Assembly (NCBI GenBank): GCA_963575645.1 | Contig: OY754468.1 | Span: 23,584,465-23,648,464, forward strand | Direction: 5' to 3' | Length of the DNA stretch: 64,000 bases | Source of the DNA: Xanthostigma xanthostigma | Lineage: Eukaryota > Arthropoda > Insecta > Raphidioptera > Raphidiidae | In this document: in pieces, positions 28,101-36,992 of the stretch | Layout: every line of letters starts with the position of its first letter | Numbering within the stretch: the stretch's first letter is position 1 | Notes under the pieces: model-generated | Database searches by the model: none | What the model saw: the letters and a program-made list of their open reading frames with translations, nothing else | Told to the model about the DNA's origin: nothing | Made by a program: the position numbers and the translations under genes

Positions 28101-28804
28101 AAATGATCGACCAGAAAAGGGAACGACCAGAAAAAATGATCGACCAGAAAAGGGAACGACCAGAAAATGATCGACCAGAAAAGGGAACGACCAGAAAATG
28201 ATCGACCAGAAAAGGGAACGACCAGAAAAGGGAACGACCAGAAAATGATCGACCAGAAAAGGGAGCGACCAGAAAATGATCGACCAGAAAAGGGAACGAC
28301 CAGAAAATGATCGACCAGAAAAGGGAACGACCAGAAAATGATCGACCAGAAAAGGGAACGACCAGAAAATGATCGACCAGAAAAGGGAACGACCAGAAAA
28401 TGATCGACCAGAAAATGATCGACCAGAAAAGGGAACGACCAGAAAAGGGAACGACCAGAAAATGATCGACCAGAAAAGGGAACGACCAGAAAATGATCGA
28501 CCAGAAAAGGGAACGACCAGAAAATGATCGACCAGAAAATGATCGACCAGAAAAGGGAACGACCAGAAAATGATCGACCAGAAAAGGGAACGACCAGAAA
28601 ATGTTCGACCAGAAAAGGGAACGACCAGAAAATGATCGACCAGAAAAGGGAACGACCAGAAAATGATCGACCAGAAAAGGGAACGACCAGAAAATGATCG
28701 ACCAGAAAAGGGAACGACCAGAAAATGATCGACCAGAAAAGGGAACGACCAGAAAATGATCGACCAGAAAAGGGAACGACCAGAAAATGATCGACCAGAA
28801 AAGC
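4108..28804. repeat. 24.7-kb satellite, 31-bp unit (15+16-bp dimer), about 797 units
   Basis: The plus-strand unit is AACGACCAGAAAATG followed by ATCGACCAGAAAAGGG. The halves share CGACCAGAAAA, so the 31-mer is a dimer of an older 15-16-bp repeat. Composition per unit is 15 A, 8 G, 6 C and 2 T, a strong strand skew. Most units are identical or differ by one or two bases. Half-unit gains and losses are frequent. Shared variants define higher-order blocks. The consensus has no CT, TTA, CTA or TCA on the plus strand, so the minus strand has no AG dinucleotide and no stop in any frame. No gene or foreign insertion is visible inside. It is too uniform for CRISPR and is not telomeric. Confidence 0.98.
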
Positions 28805-29320
28805 GTATGGCAATATTGTTATTGTTATTGAGTTTTGGGGGGTGGCTAAATAGGGGTAAATTTAATCGAAATCGGATGGCATTGATACACACTATTATTT
28901 GTACTTAGGACAGTATAAATTTCAAATGCCATCTGATTTGAACAATTTTTAGTGTGTTTTTTTTACTTATTGTTAAAAAAAATCGAAAAAAAGGGTTTTT
29001 CGGCGACATTGAGGGGTTGTTTCTCCGAAACTGCCCATCAGGTTCGGATGGCAATTTTTTCCCAAAGTTTGGTGGTGTCAATAAGTATGCTCACTAATTT
29101 ATAAATAAACCCCCTTTAAAATTGACAGTCAATTACGAAGCAGCCTGTATTGAAAAATAATTTGTTTTAGTTGGTACACATAATAATTAATTATTATTTA
29201 TTACCTATATAAGCTATGTTTAAAAAAAATCCTAAAATATGTATTTAGGTATTATTTAATTATATAAGAAGTTTTTACCCGAAATAAAGCGAAAGAAAAA
29301 TAATTTTCTTCCTACAATTT
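28805..29320. other. Right flank of the satellite
   Basis: The array stops at AAAAGCGTATGGCAATATTG. The flank holds related short blocks ATGGCA(T/A) and TGCCATC near 28876, 28929 and 29048, including two GGATGGCA copies at 28874 and 29046, a pattern I associate with non-coding insect repeats. No splice site or coding frame could be supported here, so how the recombinase-like fragment once joined the left exons is unknown. Confidence 0.5.
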
Positions 29321-29497
29321 TTATAGTTTATTTATAAAATATACATAAGAAGACGCACGAACAGTTTTGTTCGTGCGTCTTTTCGTATGACCCATAAAAG
29401 TAGCCAATTGTTCCATTTCATTATCATTAAGGTTTAAAATTTGTAAAACAGTTGCAATTTGTTTTCTGAGACGGGAAGATGTTAAAGTACCCCGATT
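29321..29497 (-). pseudogene. Tyrosine-recombinase-like C-terminal core fragment
   Basis: A 59-codon open minus-strand frame that includes TSSRLRKQIATVLQILNLND and then NEMEQLATFMGHTK. The arrangement R-x-x-K..AT, an L-rich spacer, then L..FMGH resembles the R...H/K and LGH...Y boxes of tyrosine recombinases. I recall near-identical TSTRLRK..AT...LATFMGHT segments in a multi-copy family of uncharacterised invertebrate proteins. Similarity ends at the GHTK motif, where a perfect 13-bp-arm hairpin (29350-29381) begins, so the catalytic Tyr region is not seen. The upstream zinc-finger-like part that family often has is also not visible. It is a remnant and activity is not expected. Confidence 0.6.
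29350..29381. repeat. Perfect short hairpin at the end of the recombinase similarity
   Basis: AAGACGCACGAAC, a 6-base loop AGTTTT, then GTTCGTGCGTCTT. It sits exactly where protein similarity stops, so it probably marks a rearrangement rather than a functional structure. A terminator role cannot be supported in a eukaryotic context. Confidence 0.85.
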
Positions 29498-29717
29498 TTT
29501 TTCGTTTTAACGAAACAAAAGGCAATTTATGTATTACAATTTTAATTTATCAATGATGAAATATTAAAAATAACAGTTTTATAGTCTTTCAAATTTTATT
29601 ACAAAATGCTTTTAATAACAGCAAAATATTTTGCTGTACTATAAAATGGTTTTTGCATTCACAAAAAAGAGTTTTGCTTGAATGTAGCTTAAAAATTAAA
29701 AAGTTAATTTAACTTAC

Positions 29718-29796
29718 CTTTGTCTTGTATACTAGCAGTTGTCGTGTATTTTTTATTTATAGCCAGATTTACTAACTTTTTCCCACGTGATAACAT
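29718..29796 (-). pseudogene. First coding exon of the recombinase-like gene
   Basis: Minus-strand ATG at 29796-29794 in a CCAAA context opens 26 codons beginning MLSRGKKLVNLAINKK. The exon ends ACAAAG followed by GTAAGTT (29711-29717), a consensus 5' splice site. An N-terminus with RGKKL...LA is what I recall for the family named at 29321-29497, but that match is weak because it is short. No acceptor is evident between here and the recombinase fragment 220 bp away, so the middle of the gene appears lost. The ATG lies about 340 bp inside the right end of the proposed element, a sensible place for a promoter-proximal exon. Confidence 0.5.
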
Positions 29797-29879
29797 TTTG
29801 GAGCAAATTATTTTTCGTCACTATCACAATTTGAACACTTATTAACTACTAAAAGTGCACGCGTACTGCGTAGCAACGT

Positions 29880-30138
29880 CACAAGAATTTGGCAATGCTG
29901 CAGGATCTCATTTTATGCTACATACATCGTGATATACATTTCCGGATCTCCACTTGTATACATTTCAAATTTTGTCACGAAAAATTTAAACGCAGAAATT
30001 GTTTCCCCTCTGCGGGGTTATAGATTAAGGACAATAAAAGGAAGCTTTTTGTGAAAAATATACTCCAGAAAACCTTTTTTTTGTGGTGGACCTCGGGTTG
30101 TCTATAATTTAGTCGGATCTCCACTTGATACAAAAACA
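29880..30138. repeat. Right end with GGATCTCC motifs
   Basis: CGGATCTCCACTTG occurs at 29943-29956 and 30114-30127, and AGGATCTCA at 29902-29910. These are inverted relative to the main motifs of the left end. The segment abuts the (AT)n tract at 30139. Confidence 0.55.
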
Positions 30139-30166
30139 TATATATATATATACATATATATATAAA
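30139..30166. repeat. (AT)n microsatellite 3
   Basis: A short AT run with one CAT interruption between the proposed right element end and dispersed repeat R. Confidence 0.9.
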
Positions 30167-30294
30167 CATTTCCAAAAATGGTGCCAAACTTCTTAAAAAA
30201 TTATGAAACGTCGAGAAATTTTGGTCCGACCCCTAGGTCCCGCCATCCGACCGACGCCAATAGAGTAAGTGCCTTATGGCAAATACACTAATAA
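30151..30294 (+). repeat. Dispersed repeat R, copy 2
   Basis: Matches 339-486 with only a few substitutions in the same orientation, ending at CACTAATAA. Confidence 0.9.
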
Positions 30295-30295
30295 G

Positions 30296-30857
30296 AATAG
30301 GGTACGCTAATGCGTATATGCTTGCCATAAGTGAAAATGTCCACAGTTAAAAGAGAAAACGCTGCAGAAGTTCCGCAACATTCTCTCTCTCTCATGAGCG
30401 CTCGTTCAAAATGAGTACTTAAGATAAATTAAAACAAACCGGTGAAAACTTCGGTGGCAATCTATATCTTCATACCGTGCTTGACACACTACACATTTTT
30501 TTACCATTTTGCATTCAAAGTGTCATTGAAGAATTCAGCGAAATAAACATTAATACATAACACACACAACTTTTTAACCTCATGAAAAATACCTAATCAG
30601 ACCACCAAGGAGACATAAGTATTCCAATAAGATCTATATAATACACTACTTTAACCACTTAAAGAAAATACTAAGCACGAATATCAAGAAGACAGCATTC
30701 TAATTCAATAATATCTTTTATAAGCGAAAACCATAAATTTGTTCACTGAAATCAGCATTGTTTTGCATCATTAGTTATCATAGAGATACGAAACTTTTGC
30801 AGCGTTCTCTCTCTTAACTGCGGACACTCTCACTGCTCTCTCGCATACTCTATTCTC
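30296..30857. mobile_element. Inverted-repeat element, AGAATAG(G/A)GTA(C/T)GC ends
   Basis: The left end includes GTCCACAGTTAAAAGAGAAA and AACGCTGCAGAAGTT (30339-30380). It is matched inverted by ACTTTTGCAGCGTTC and CTCTTAACTGCGGACAC (30793-30828). The terminal AGAATAGGGTACGC pairs with GCATACTCTATTCT. It is non-autonomous with no coding sequence. A hAT MITE sits directly at its right edge. Confidence 0.6.
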
Positions 30858-30862
30858 TATAC

Positions 30863-31211
30863 CAGGGGTCGGCAACCTGCGGCTCGCGAGCCGCATGCAG
30901 CTCTTTTGATGTAAAGTTGCGGTTCTCCAGTTCCGTACGCAAAAAATAATTATTTTATCATATAAACCCTTAAAAATCGTCCAATCGATCCATGACTGAG
31001 TAGCATGTCTATCTTTCAGTCATTTCCACTCGCGTTTCACCCGCATCGCCCCCGTCGCGACGTGTCGTCCTCGAATATATAATATATTATACCTATATGA
31101 GGAAATACTATAATACTGAAACGAAAATGTTTAGTGGATTTTTAAAAACTGGGAAATTTTGTAAATTGTAACTTTTGGCTCTCTTCCGTCTCAAAAGGTT
31201 GCCGACCCCTG
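30863..31211. mobile_element. hAT MITE 1 with perfect 8-bp target duplication
   Basis: 349 bp. The termini CAGGGGTCGGCAACCT and AGGTTGCCGACCCCTG are perfect 16-bp inverted repeats. CTCTATAC flanks both sides (30855-30862 and 31212-31219), the 8-bp duplication expected of hAT. It has no transposase. An internal palindrome GGCTCGCGAGCC lies near 30881. Confidence 0.97.
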
Positions 31212-31219
31212 CTCTATAC

Positions 31220-31764
31220 TTATGACAGTGTATGAAGGAAAGTTTTTGAACTAATGAGTGCGCAGTGACTTAAGGGGAGGATACTGTAATTTAAATTTGA
31301 ACCCAAAACCGTGTACATCACCTTACGACCTTGTTGTTTACTTGATAAATGAATAAGAAATAAAAGAGAATGCCATTATGTAAAAATAAACTACTGGAGG
31401 TAAACTTATTCTTGAATTCATACGATCGAGTACAAGGCGTTGGAATTCTAGGGATGTTATATCGTCTATTTCTTTTCATTTTATTATTGTGTACACAAAA
31501 TTTACATATAAATGTTACATGGCATATTCTGTTATTTTAATACTTGATGAAACAACACACCCAACTCCACAGATAGATAGATAGATAGATTATATAGACA
31601 CCCACCTGAAACTTGGTTATACTTATATATTCCTTACACATGTTACTGTCAATTTAAAGTAATTTAAAATTGATTATTCATCCATATTCATAATCGTCGA
31701 GCTTTAAGGTCAAAGTTCTTGCAAATTATTTTTCATAAATTTAATAAAATAATAATAATAGAGT
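31220..31764. other. Unassigned sequence with a short (GATA)n
   Basis: A GATA tetranucleotide run lies at 31572-31590. No coding evidence. Confidence 0.6.
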
Positions 31765-31792
31765 AAGATCCCAGAGCCGCCAGACACAACCT

Positions 31793-32082
31793 ATTTTTAA
31801 ATAAATGAAACCTTACGTTTTGAGTAGTGTTTTATGTACTTAGAACGCTTGGCGTACCTCCATCACTAAGTCTGTGACAAATGTGCAGGTACCTACCAGA
31901 TGATAAAGGTGAGTAAAAATAAGAGTCACTTAATTTAAATTTAAATGGCTGATATTTATATATGTTTTGTAAAATATCACTGTAAATTAGTATCCAGTAT
32001 CGCCAGTCACTTTCCGCTGACCACTACTTCTAAGTACATAAAACACTACTCAAAACGTAAGGTTTCATTTATTTAAAAAATT
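31793..32082. mobile_element. MITE with about 50-bp near-perfect TIRs
   Basis: The left arm, TTTTTAAATAAATGAAACC through TTATGTACTTAGAA (31793-31844), is the reverse complement of 32029-32080. About 185 bp of non-coding sequence lies between. No flanking duplication is clear because the edges merge with A/T runs of neighbouring elements. Confidence 0.85.
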
Positions 32083-32594
32083 GGTTGTCTGTAAAGTCGG
32101 TTTACGGACGATAGTTTTACGTGATAACGTATTCCGTAATACATAACCTAAATTCTACATATAATAATTATAATAATTCGAATCTATGATATTGCATCTT
32201 TTGCTTCAAATTTAGGTATTTCGTATTTATTTTAAGTCTCAAAGATTAACTGTCATAATATTTTGAAAACAATTGTTCATAAAATTCCAGAACCTACTTA
32301 CAATATTTAAGTATTTTTATACGTCAAAAAATTGATTTTTGTAATGATAAAATTTGTATGAAAACGATTTTTTCGAGAGATGAGACCTAGCTAAAACGAT
32401 TTTTTGCCCCCCAAAATCCCTTTTCAGTAAATTTCATCCAAATCGTTAGGGCCGTTTTCGAGAAAAGCACGCACAGGGTTAGGCGGAACTTTAGGAACGT
32501 TAGGAACGTTACACTTTTTCGTGCATGCAGCCGGTGTTTTATCAATTTATAAGATTGGTGATTGATCAATTTATAAGACGTTATCACGTCAAAA
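32083..32594 (+). mobile_element. TTATCACGTC-family element, copy 1
   Basis: Begins GGTTGTCTGTAAAGTCGG, followed by TTTACGGACGATAG and TTTTACGTGATAACGT. Ends TTTATAAGACGTTATCACGT CAAAA. The subterminal TTTT(G)ACGTGATAACGT is an inverted pair, and the start can fold (GTCTGTAAA with TTTACGGAC). Two other copies lie at 33297-33737 and, inverted, 42626-43305. Non-coding; superfamily not recognised. Confidence 0.85.
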
Positions 32595-32774
32595 ATAGGT
32601 TGTGTCTGGCGGCTCTGGGATCTTGGGCTATAATAATAATGCGTTTAACGTCCACTTCTCGACTTTATGTCAAACAGATGCCATTCGCACCATTACTATG
32701 TTTTATCTACAACACTTCCCGTTATTCTGCAATTTTTGAACTTCAACTTAATTAATAGCAGTGGGCGAAAGAAG

Positions 32775-33051
32775 GAATTTTTAGGAAATTAGGATAAGGT
32801 AGGCAAATTTTGAGCATAGGAGTTTGACAGATAATCGGCCATGCCCTTGAATAAGGAACCATCTCGATATTTATCTGGAATTGTTGATGAAACTATGGAA
32901 AACCTCAACAAGATGGCCGGTACAGAAATTATCGTTTCTCGGTGAGTGGCAGTGGGAAAAACTCTCAGCCACATCTGCCTCCTCCGGGATTCGAACCCGG
33001 TGCCTCCCGAATGCGGGTCTAGTGCTCTCACCACTACGCTACACTGCTCGG
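32775..33051 (-). mobile_element. tRNA-derived SINE
   Basis: Read on the minus strand from 33051, the head carries a Pol III A box (TAGCGTAGTGG) and B box (GGTTCGAATCC) at tRNA spacing. About 200 bp of unrelated body follows. The acceptor stem does not pair, so it is not a tRNA gene. The 3' end is near a GGATAAGG stretch and lacks a clear poly(A). No target duplication resolved. Confidence 0.85.
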
Positions 33052-33296
33052 ATAGAATAATTGTTATGAAGAAATAAGCATAATCTGTGTTTACCTACGA
33101 CTCATGATCGAGTATGTTATGATCGTTTTTTTTTATTTTTCCAATATTTTAAATTTAGATTATATAAAAAATTCAGAAAAAATGTATTGGAAAGTTTTCC
33201 TCAAAACAGATATATTTATCACGTGAACAGATACGTGCAACTACTGTATTTCCAGGGATGCACAAAATATCTGATTAGTTGTTTGAAAATAAAAAA

Positions 33297-33737
33297 TTGC
33301 TTGTCTGTAAAGTCGGTTTACGGACGATAGTTTCACGTGATAACCTTCGCATATCATATTTAATAATACATAACCTAAATTTTAGTAGCTGTCAAACTAT
33401 ATTTTTACCGACTAATAATTTGATCAACCAAAGAAAAATACATATTTTTAAGCAATTATAAAAGACATTTAAAAGAATGTATATATATTATATATTTGTT
33501 AACAAACCGTATAATTTATCTAGGCCATCTGTCAGATGTAGCTTTCGCTGGAACAGCCGAAAAAAATGTTGAACGCACACTACTCTCTGACGTCACGCGA
33601 GAAGAGGGAGAAATGCGGCTTAGGCCGATCGTGCATCTCTATCGCTTATATCGCGCTCTCGCTTGCGGAACGTTACTCTTTTTCGTGTGTGCTGGCGGTG
33701 TTTCATCAATTTATAAGACGTTATCACGTCAAAAAAT
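33297..33737 (+). mobile_element. TTATCACGTC-family element, copy 2
   Basis: Same two ends as copy 1 with scattered differences (CTTGTCTGTAAAGTCGG start; ATAAGACGTTATCACGTC end), about 440 bp. The 101-codon frame at 33496-33801 extends past the element edge and looks fortuitous. Confidence 0.85.
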
Positions 33738-33739
33738 AA

Positions 33740-34020
33740 TATCTATAATCTACAGTCGTATAAAGGTTGTACGCATGACAAAAAGAAGATTGAAAGTTTG
33801 AATTTAGTCGGTTTTATACAAAACCGACAGAACGTTCAAGCACCGGCCACTTACAAGATAAGTTTGAAAGTGTTAATGTTTTAGTACCTACTTTCCTGCA
33901 TTGCCTTCTGCTATCTTGAGTTACAAGCGACCTATCAGATGCTACATCGGTTCATGGGATAGATTATAGAAAAATATTTTTAATACATTTTAGTGTACCT
34001 ATCTCAAATATATATTTTAT
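33740..34020. other. Unassigned sequence
   Basis: No recognisable features. Confidence 0.4.
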
Positions 34021-34260
34021 TGACGTAAAACTTCTTTAGGCGCGACTTGAGAGTAACTCAAATTTTTTTTCGGAAGAAAGTACGTGTTTACGTAATTTCA
34101 GCTACTTAAATCCATCGATTGACAGATGGCGGCATCAAAACGGATGAACGAAAGGTGAAACATAGCTAAAAACGCAAAATTATTTTGACAAACAGCGGAA
34201 TCAAACTTCCTCTATAGAAACCATCTTGACCGAAAGGTGAAACACAGCTGCGGAATATAA
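34021..34260 (+). repeat. Dispersed repeat with CTTGAGAGTAACTCA and GACAGATGGCG
   Basis: Shares an ordered series of blocks (TTTAGGCGCGACTTGAGAGT, TTTCGGA..GAAAGTACGTG, GACAGATGGCGGCATCA, GAAAGGTGAAACA(T/C)AGCT) with 37690-37800 and 38205-38365. Class unknown. Confidence 0.7.
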
Positions 34261-35178
34261 TAAATAAAAAATTATTAATAAATCAAAAATAATAAATAAA
34301 TAACTAGAAAAATAAATATAATAACATAAATAAATATTAATATTAATTTATAATATTCAACCGCGCGTAAATGTTACATGCAATCATTTTTTTTTAACAG
34401 CACCCTCATCTAGCTCACAAAGCGGACTATGTAACCTCTGCGCGTGGACACACTATGTAAACACAAAAGAAAGGAAGGAGAAATGAACTAAACATGTTAC
34501 AGAGCTTAGCGTTTAGACACGAGACATGCGATAGAAAGAAGCTCTCGGCCGGGATTCACCAACGGATTTACTACTACTTTTCTACACTACCGTAAAGAAG
34601 AAAATTGCCGTTATATAATTTATAATGATTTTAAAAAAAGCGTGTCGAATTAGTGACAGTAAAATGCTAAAACTTTAGGTTCTATATATACTGTTCTTGA
34701 AAAGGGGTTTGCTTTTCCCATTCTACATAAATACGGATAGAATATTGTTATGTCCTTTTGGCGTTTATTGCCAAACATCTCGAATTTACATAAATTTGAA
34801 ATCTATGTAATTTTCACATCGATTGCCTGGAAAAAAGACTCTAGTGCGTTAGAAGTAAAACTTCTTAAGTTCAAGCATTTGTTGCCAATTTTATTATTTC
34901 AGGATCAGGAAATGATTATGTGGAATTTGTTACCATAGCTAGACAAAATGTCACGTATACACACAGTACAAACTGCGCATGCGTGCCGAGTGCGCATGAC
35001 GTTTTGACAGAGAGAGTAGAAACGATTCTTCCACTCTTTCCTCTCAAGTGCCAGTTGAAGTTTCGTATAATCCAGGAAAATTCATCTTCCTAGTGCGTCT
35101 AAAAAAGTTTCACTTAAAAAATGTTATTTCTTTAGAAACTACCAACTTTTACGAAACCATCATCGATTGTTGTACCTA
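34261..35178. other. AT-rich unassigned sequence
   Basis: 34261-34350 is almost pure A/T. The rest has no supported gene. A block resembling CTTAAAAAATGTTATT (35116-35131) recurs near 37310. Confidence 0.5.
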
Positions 35179-35945
35179 TATGTTACGGTCTATACCCGAA
35201 TTCAGTCAATGACCGAAATAAATGCACAAAACTAGTTTTGACCAACGAATATTGCCGAAAAACGAAATCTTACATATAAACGGGTATAGACTATTATAAA
35301 ATGAGCAAAACTAGTATTGCGCATTTTCAATTGGACAAATCTAGTTCTGTCCATTTTTGAACGGACAATACTAGTATGGCATCGGAATCTTCTCTGGGTT
35401 TTTTAATTAACTTTTCCACATCAATGATATTATTATGTCAAAGCGATTTATTCTTCTGTATTGTTTAGCAGACAGAGGTTTTAATTCAGCTTTCAATAAA
35501 TTTGATTTCTTAACCTCACTAGTCACTTAGTGTAGTAAGGTAATTATGTTTCGTCACAAAATTATGTTTCAGAAACCTCCAATAGGCGAACTAGTTGAGA
35601 CTCGAATTCACCTTGCATTTTTACTTAATTATTACACTGAATATCCCACAATTATATTAATTATAACATTCAGGAGAACAATTCAATAGATAGGTACATA
35701 ACCCTAGTTTTGTTCGGGTTCGGACGTTGATTGAATGAAACAAGCAGAACTAGTACTGTCCGTTCAAAAATGGACAGAACTAGTTTTGACCAATTGAAAA
35801 TGCGCAAAACTAGTTTTGCTCATTTTATAACACTCAATACCCGTTTAAATGTAAGATTTCGGGTTTGGGCAATATTCGTTGGTCAAAACTAGTTTTGCGC
35901 AATTATTTCGGTCATTGACCGAATTCGGGTATAGACCGTAACATA
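35179..35945. mobile_element. Long-TIR foldback element with iterated AAACTAGTTT palindromes
   Basis: Arms of about 200 bp (35179-35380 and 35745-35945) are near-perfect reverse complements beginning ATATGTTACGGTCTATACCC. Each arm carries several copies of the palindrome CAAAACTAGTTTTG or variants, spaced by 35-95 bp. The middle is unrelated and non-coding. Ends match the 36862-36992 element. Confidence 0.92.
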
Positions 35946-36861
35946 TATAACTAAACATATTTTTATTTATATTTTGGCCTACTTTAATCATTTCATTTTT
36001 TAATTTACTGACAGCTTGAACAGATTAAATAAAACATCAAACTCAGTGTTTTCGGAAATGATCAGTTTTTATATAAAAAAATAGACGGCTTAAACCTGGT
36101 GTTAACAGTTTCCAAAATCTAGTAGGCCAGTAAAATGAAAATGATTTGGCCCTAAACACAAAATCGCAAAATTGTGCAAATTTGAGGGAACATTTATATA
36201 AGTATGATACACAATCTGTCAAAATTTCACTTTCGTGCGATGACTGGAACGTGTAAAAAACGTTAAAAAAGAGATAAAAGACTTTGTTTCATTAGTTTTT
36301 TGTTTGTATCTTGTGAAAATTCAATATTGTAACCATAAAGAAGTTCTTCTAATTTTTGAATTAATGGAAACTGAGTTCGTCATATCATTGGCCTATACCA
36401 TCATATTCATGAATCGACTTTTGTTTCTTTTTGCACAATACTGTATTTACTATAGAGAATTTCTGTGTAGGTGCAAAAAATTACCGCAGTGCTTAAATCT
36501 ACGACCGACGTACTGAAAACTTGTAGCTATAAGATAGGTAAGTACTGTCAGGAATTGGTTAAAATATCTGAAATAACTATCTATCTGAAATTCCTTAAGG
36601 CAATATTACTATCAGTTCTTTGAAAAGAAGCGAGTGTGCTTTAAACCACACGACTGAAGTAAAACTTCTTCCTGCCATAATTATTTTAAATATATTTATT
36701 AAGAATAATGCGTAAATACCTCAAATTTGCTCATGTTAAATTCATAAACGAACAATAATATGCAGTCGGTTCGTCTCAAAGTTTATCGAACACAATATAA
36801 CCTGACTCTGTAGCACATATCTACAAAATATAATTTTTGATTAATTAATAGGCAAAATATG
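35946..36861. other. Unassigned sequence
   Basis: Only short random-looking frames (for example 36304-36516). No repeat partner seen. Confidence 0.5.
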
Positions 36862-36992
36862 TATATGTTACGGTTAATACAAGAAAGTAGTTAATTCGCG
36901 AATTAATCGGCTAATTACCCGAATTTACCAATCCTTGACGTTGGTTAATTCGGGTATTAGCCGGTTAATTCGCGAATTAACCGTAACATATA
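36862..36992. mobile_element. Short foldback element sharing the TGTTACGG terminus
   Basis: ATATGTTACGGTTAAT at the left and its reverse complement at the right enclose TTAATTCGCGAATTAA palindromes and ACCCGAATT blocks. About 130 bp, able to fold almost completely. A small relative of the 35179-35945 element. Confidence 0.9.

Larger units (their letters stand above)
2428..30138 (-). mobile_element. Putative 27.7-kb decayed mobile element with recombinase-like gene pieces and an internal satellite
   Basis: Both ends abut (AT)n. Read inward, the left end starts ATATGTTTT then CAAGGTGAGATC, and the right end, reverse-complemented, starts ATATGTTTT then CAAGTGGAGATC, about 19 of 26 positions matching. 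Both ends iterate GGAGATCC-type motifs. Between them, all on the minus strand, lie a first exon, a tyrosine-recombinase-like fragment, the satellite and two C-terminal exon-like pieces. The gene is broken and its middle is not visible. The recombinase resemblance suggests a Crypton-like element, but Cryptons normally lack terminal inverted repeats, so class and exact ends are uncertain. Element status is inference; the component signals are seen directly. Confidence 0.5.
31765..32624. mobile_element. Nested inverted-repeat composite
   Basis: An outer pair, AAGATCCCAGAGCCGCCAGA onward (31765-31798) and its reverse complement (32591-32624), has perfect 34-bp arms. Inside are a complete TIR MITE (31793-32082) and a copy of the TTATCACGTC family (32083-32594). 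The order suggests two insertions into one palindrome. Confidence 0.75.

Noticed and set aside
4108-28804. CRISPR array
   Set aside because: Units are contiguous with no unique spacers and the context is eukaryotic.
4108-28804. Telomeric or rDNA spacer repeat
   Set aside because: The unit does not resemble TTAGG-type repeats, and no rRNA sequence is present.
32980-33051. tRNA gene on the minus strand
   Set aside because: Same reasoning: Pol III boxes followed by a SINE body, no closing acceptor stem.
33496-33801. 101-codon frame
   Set aside because: Mostly within a non-coding TTATCACGTC-family element, with no protein similarity recognised.
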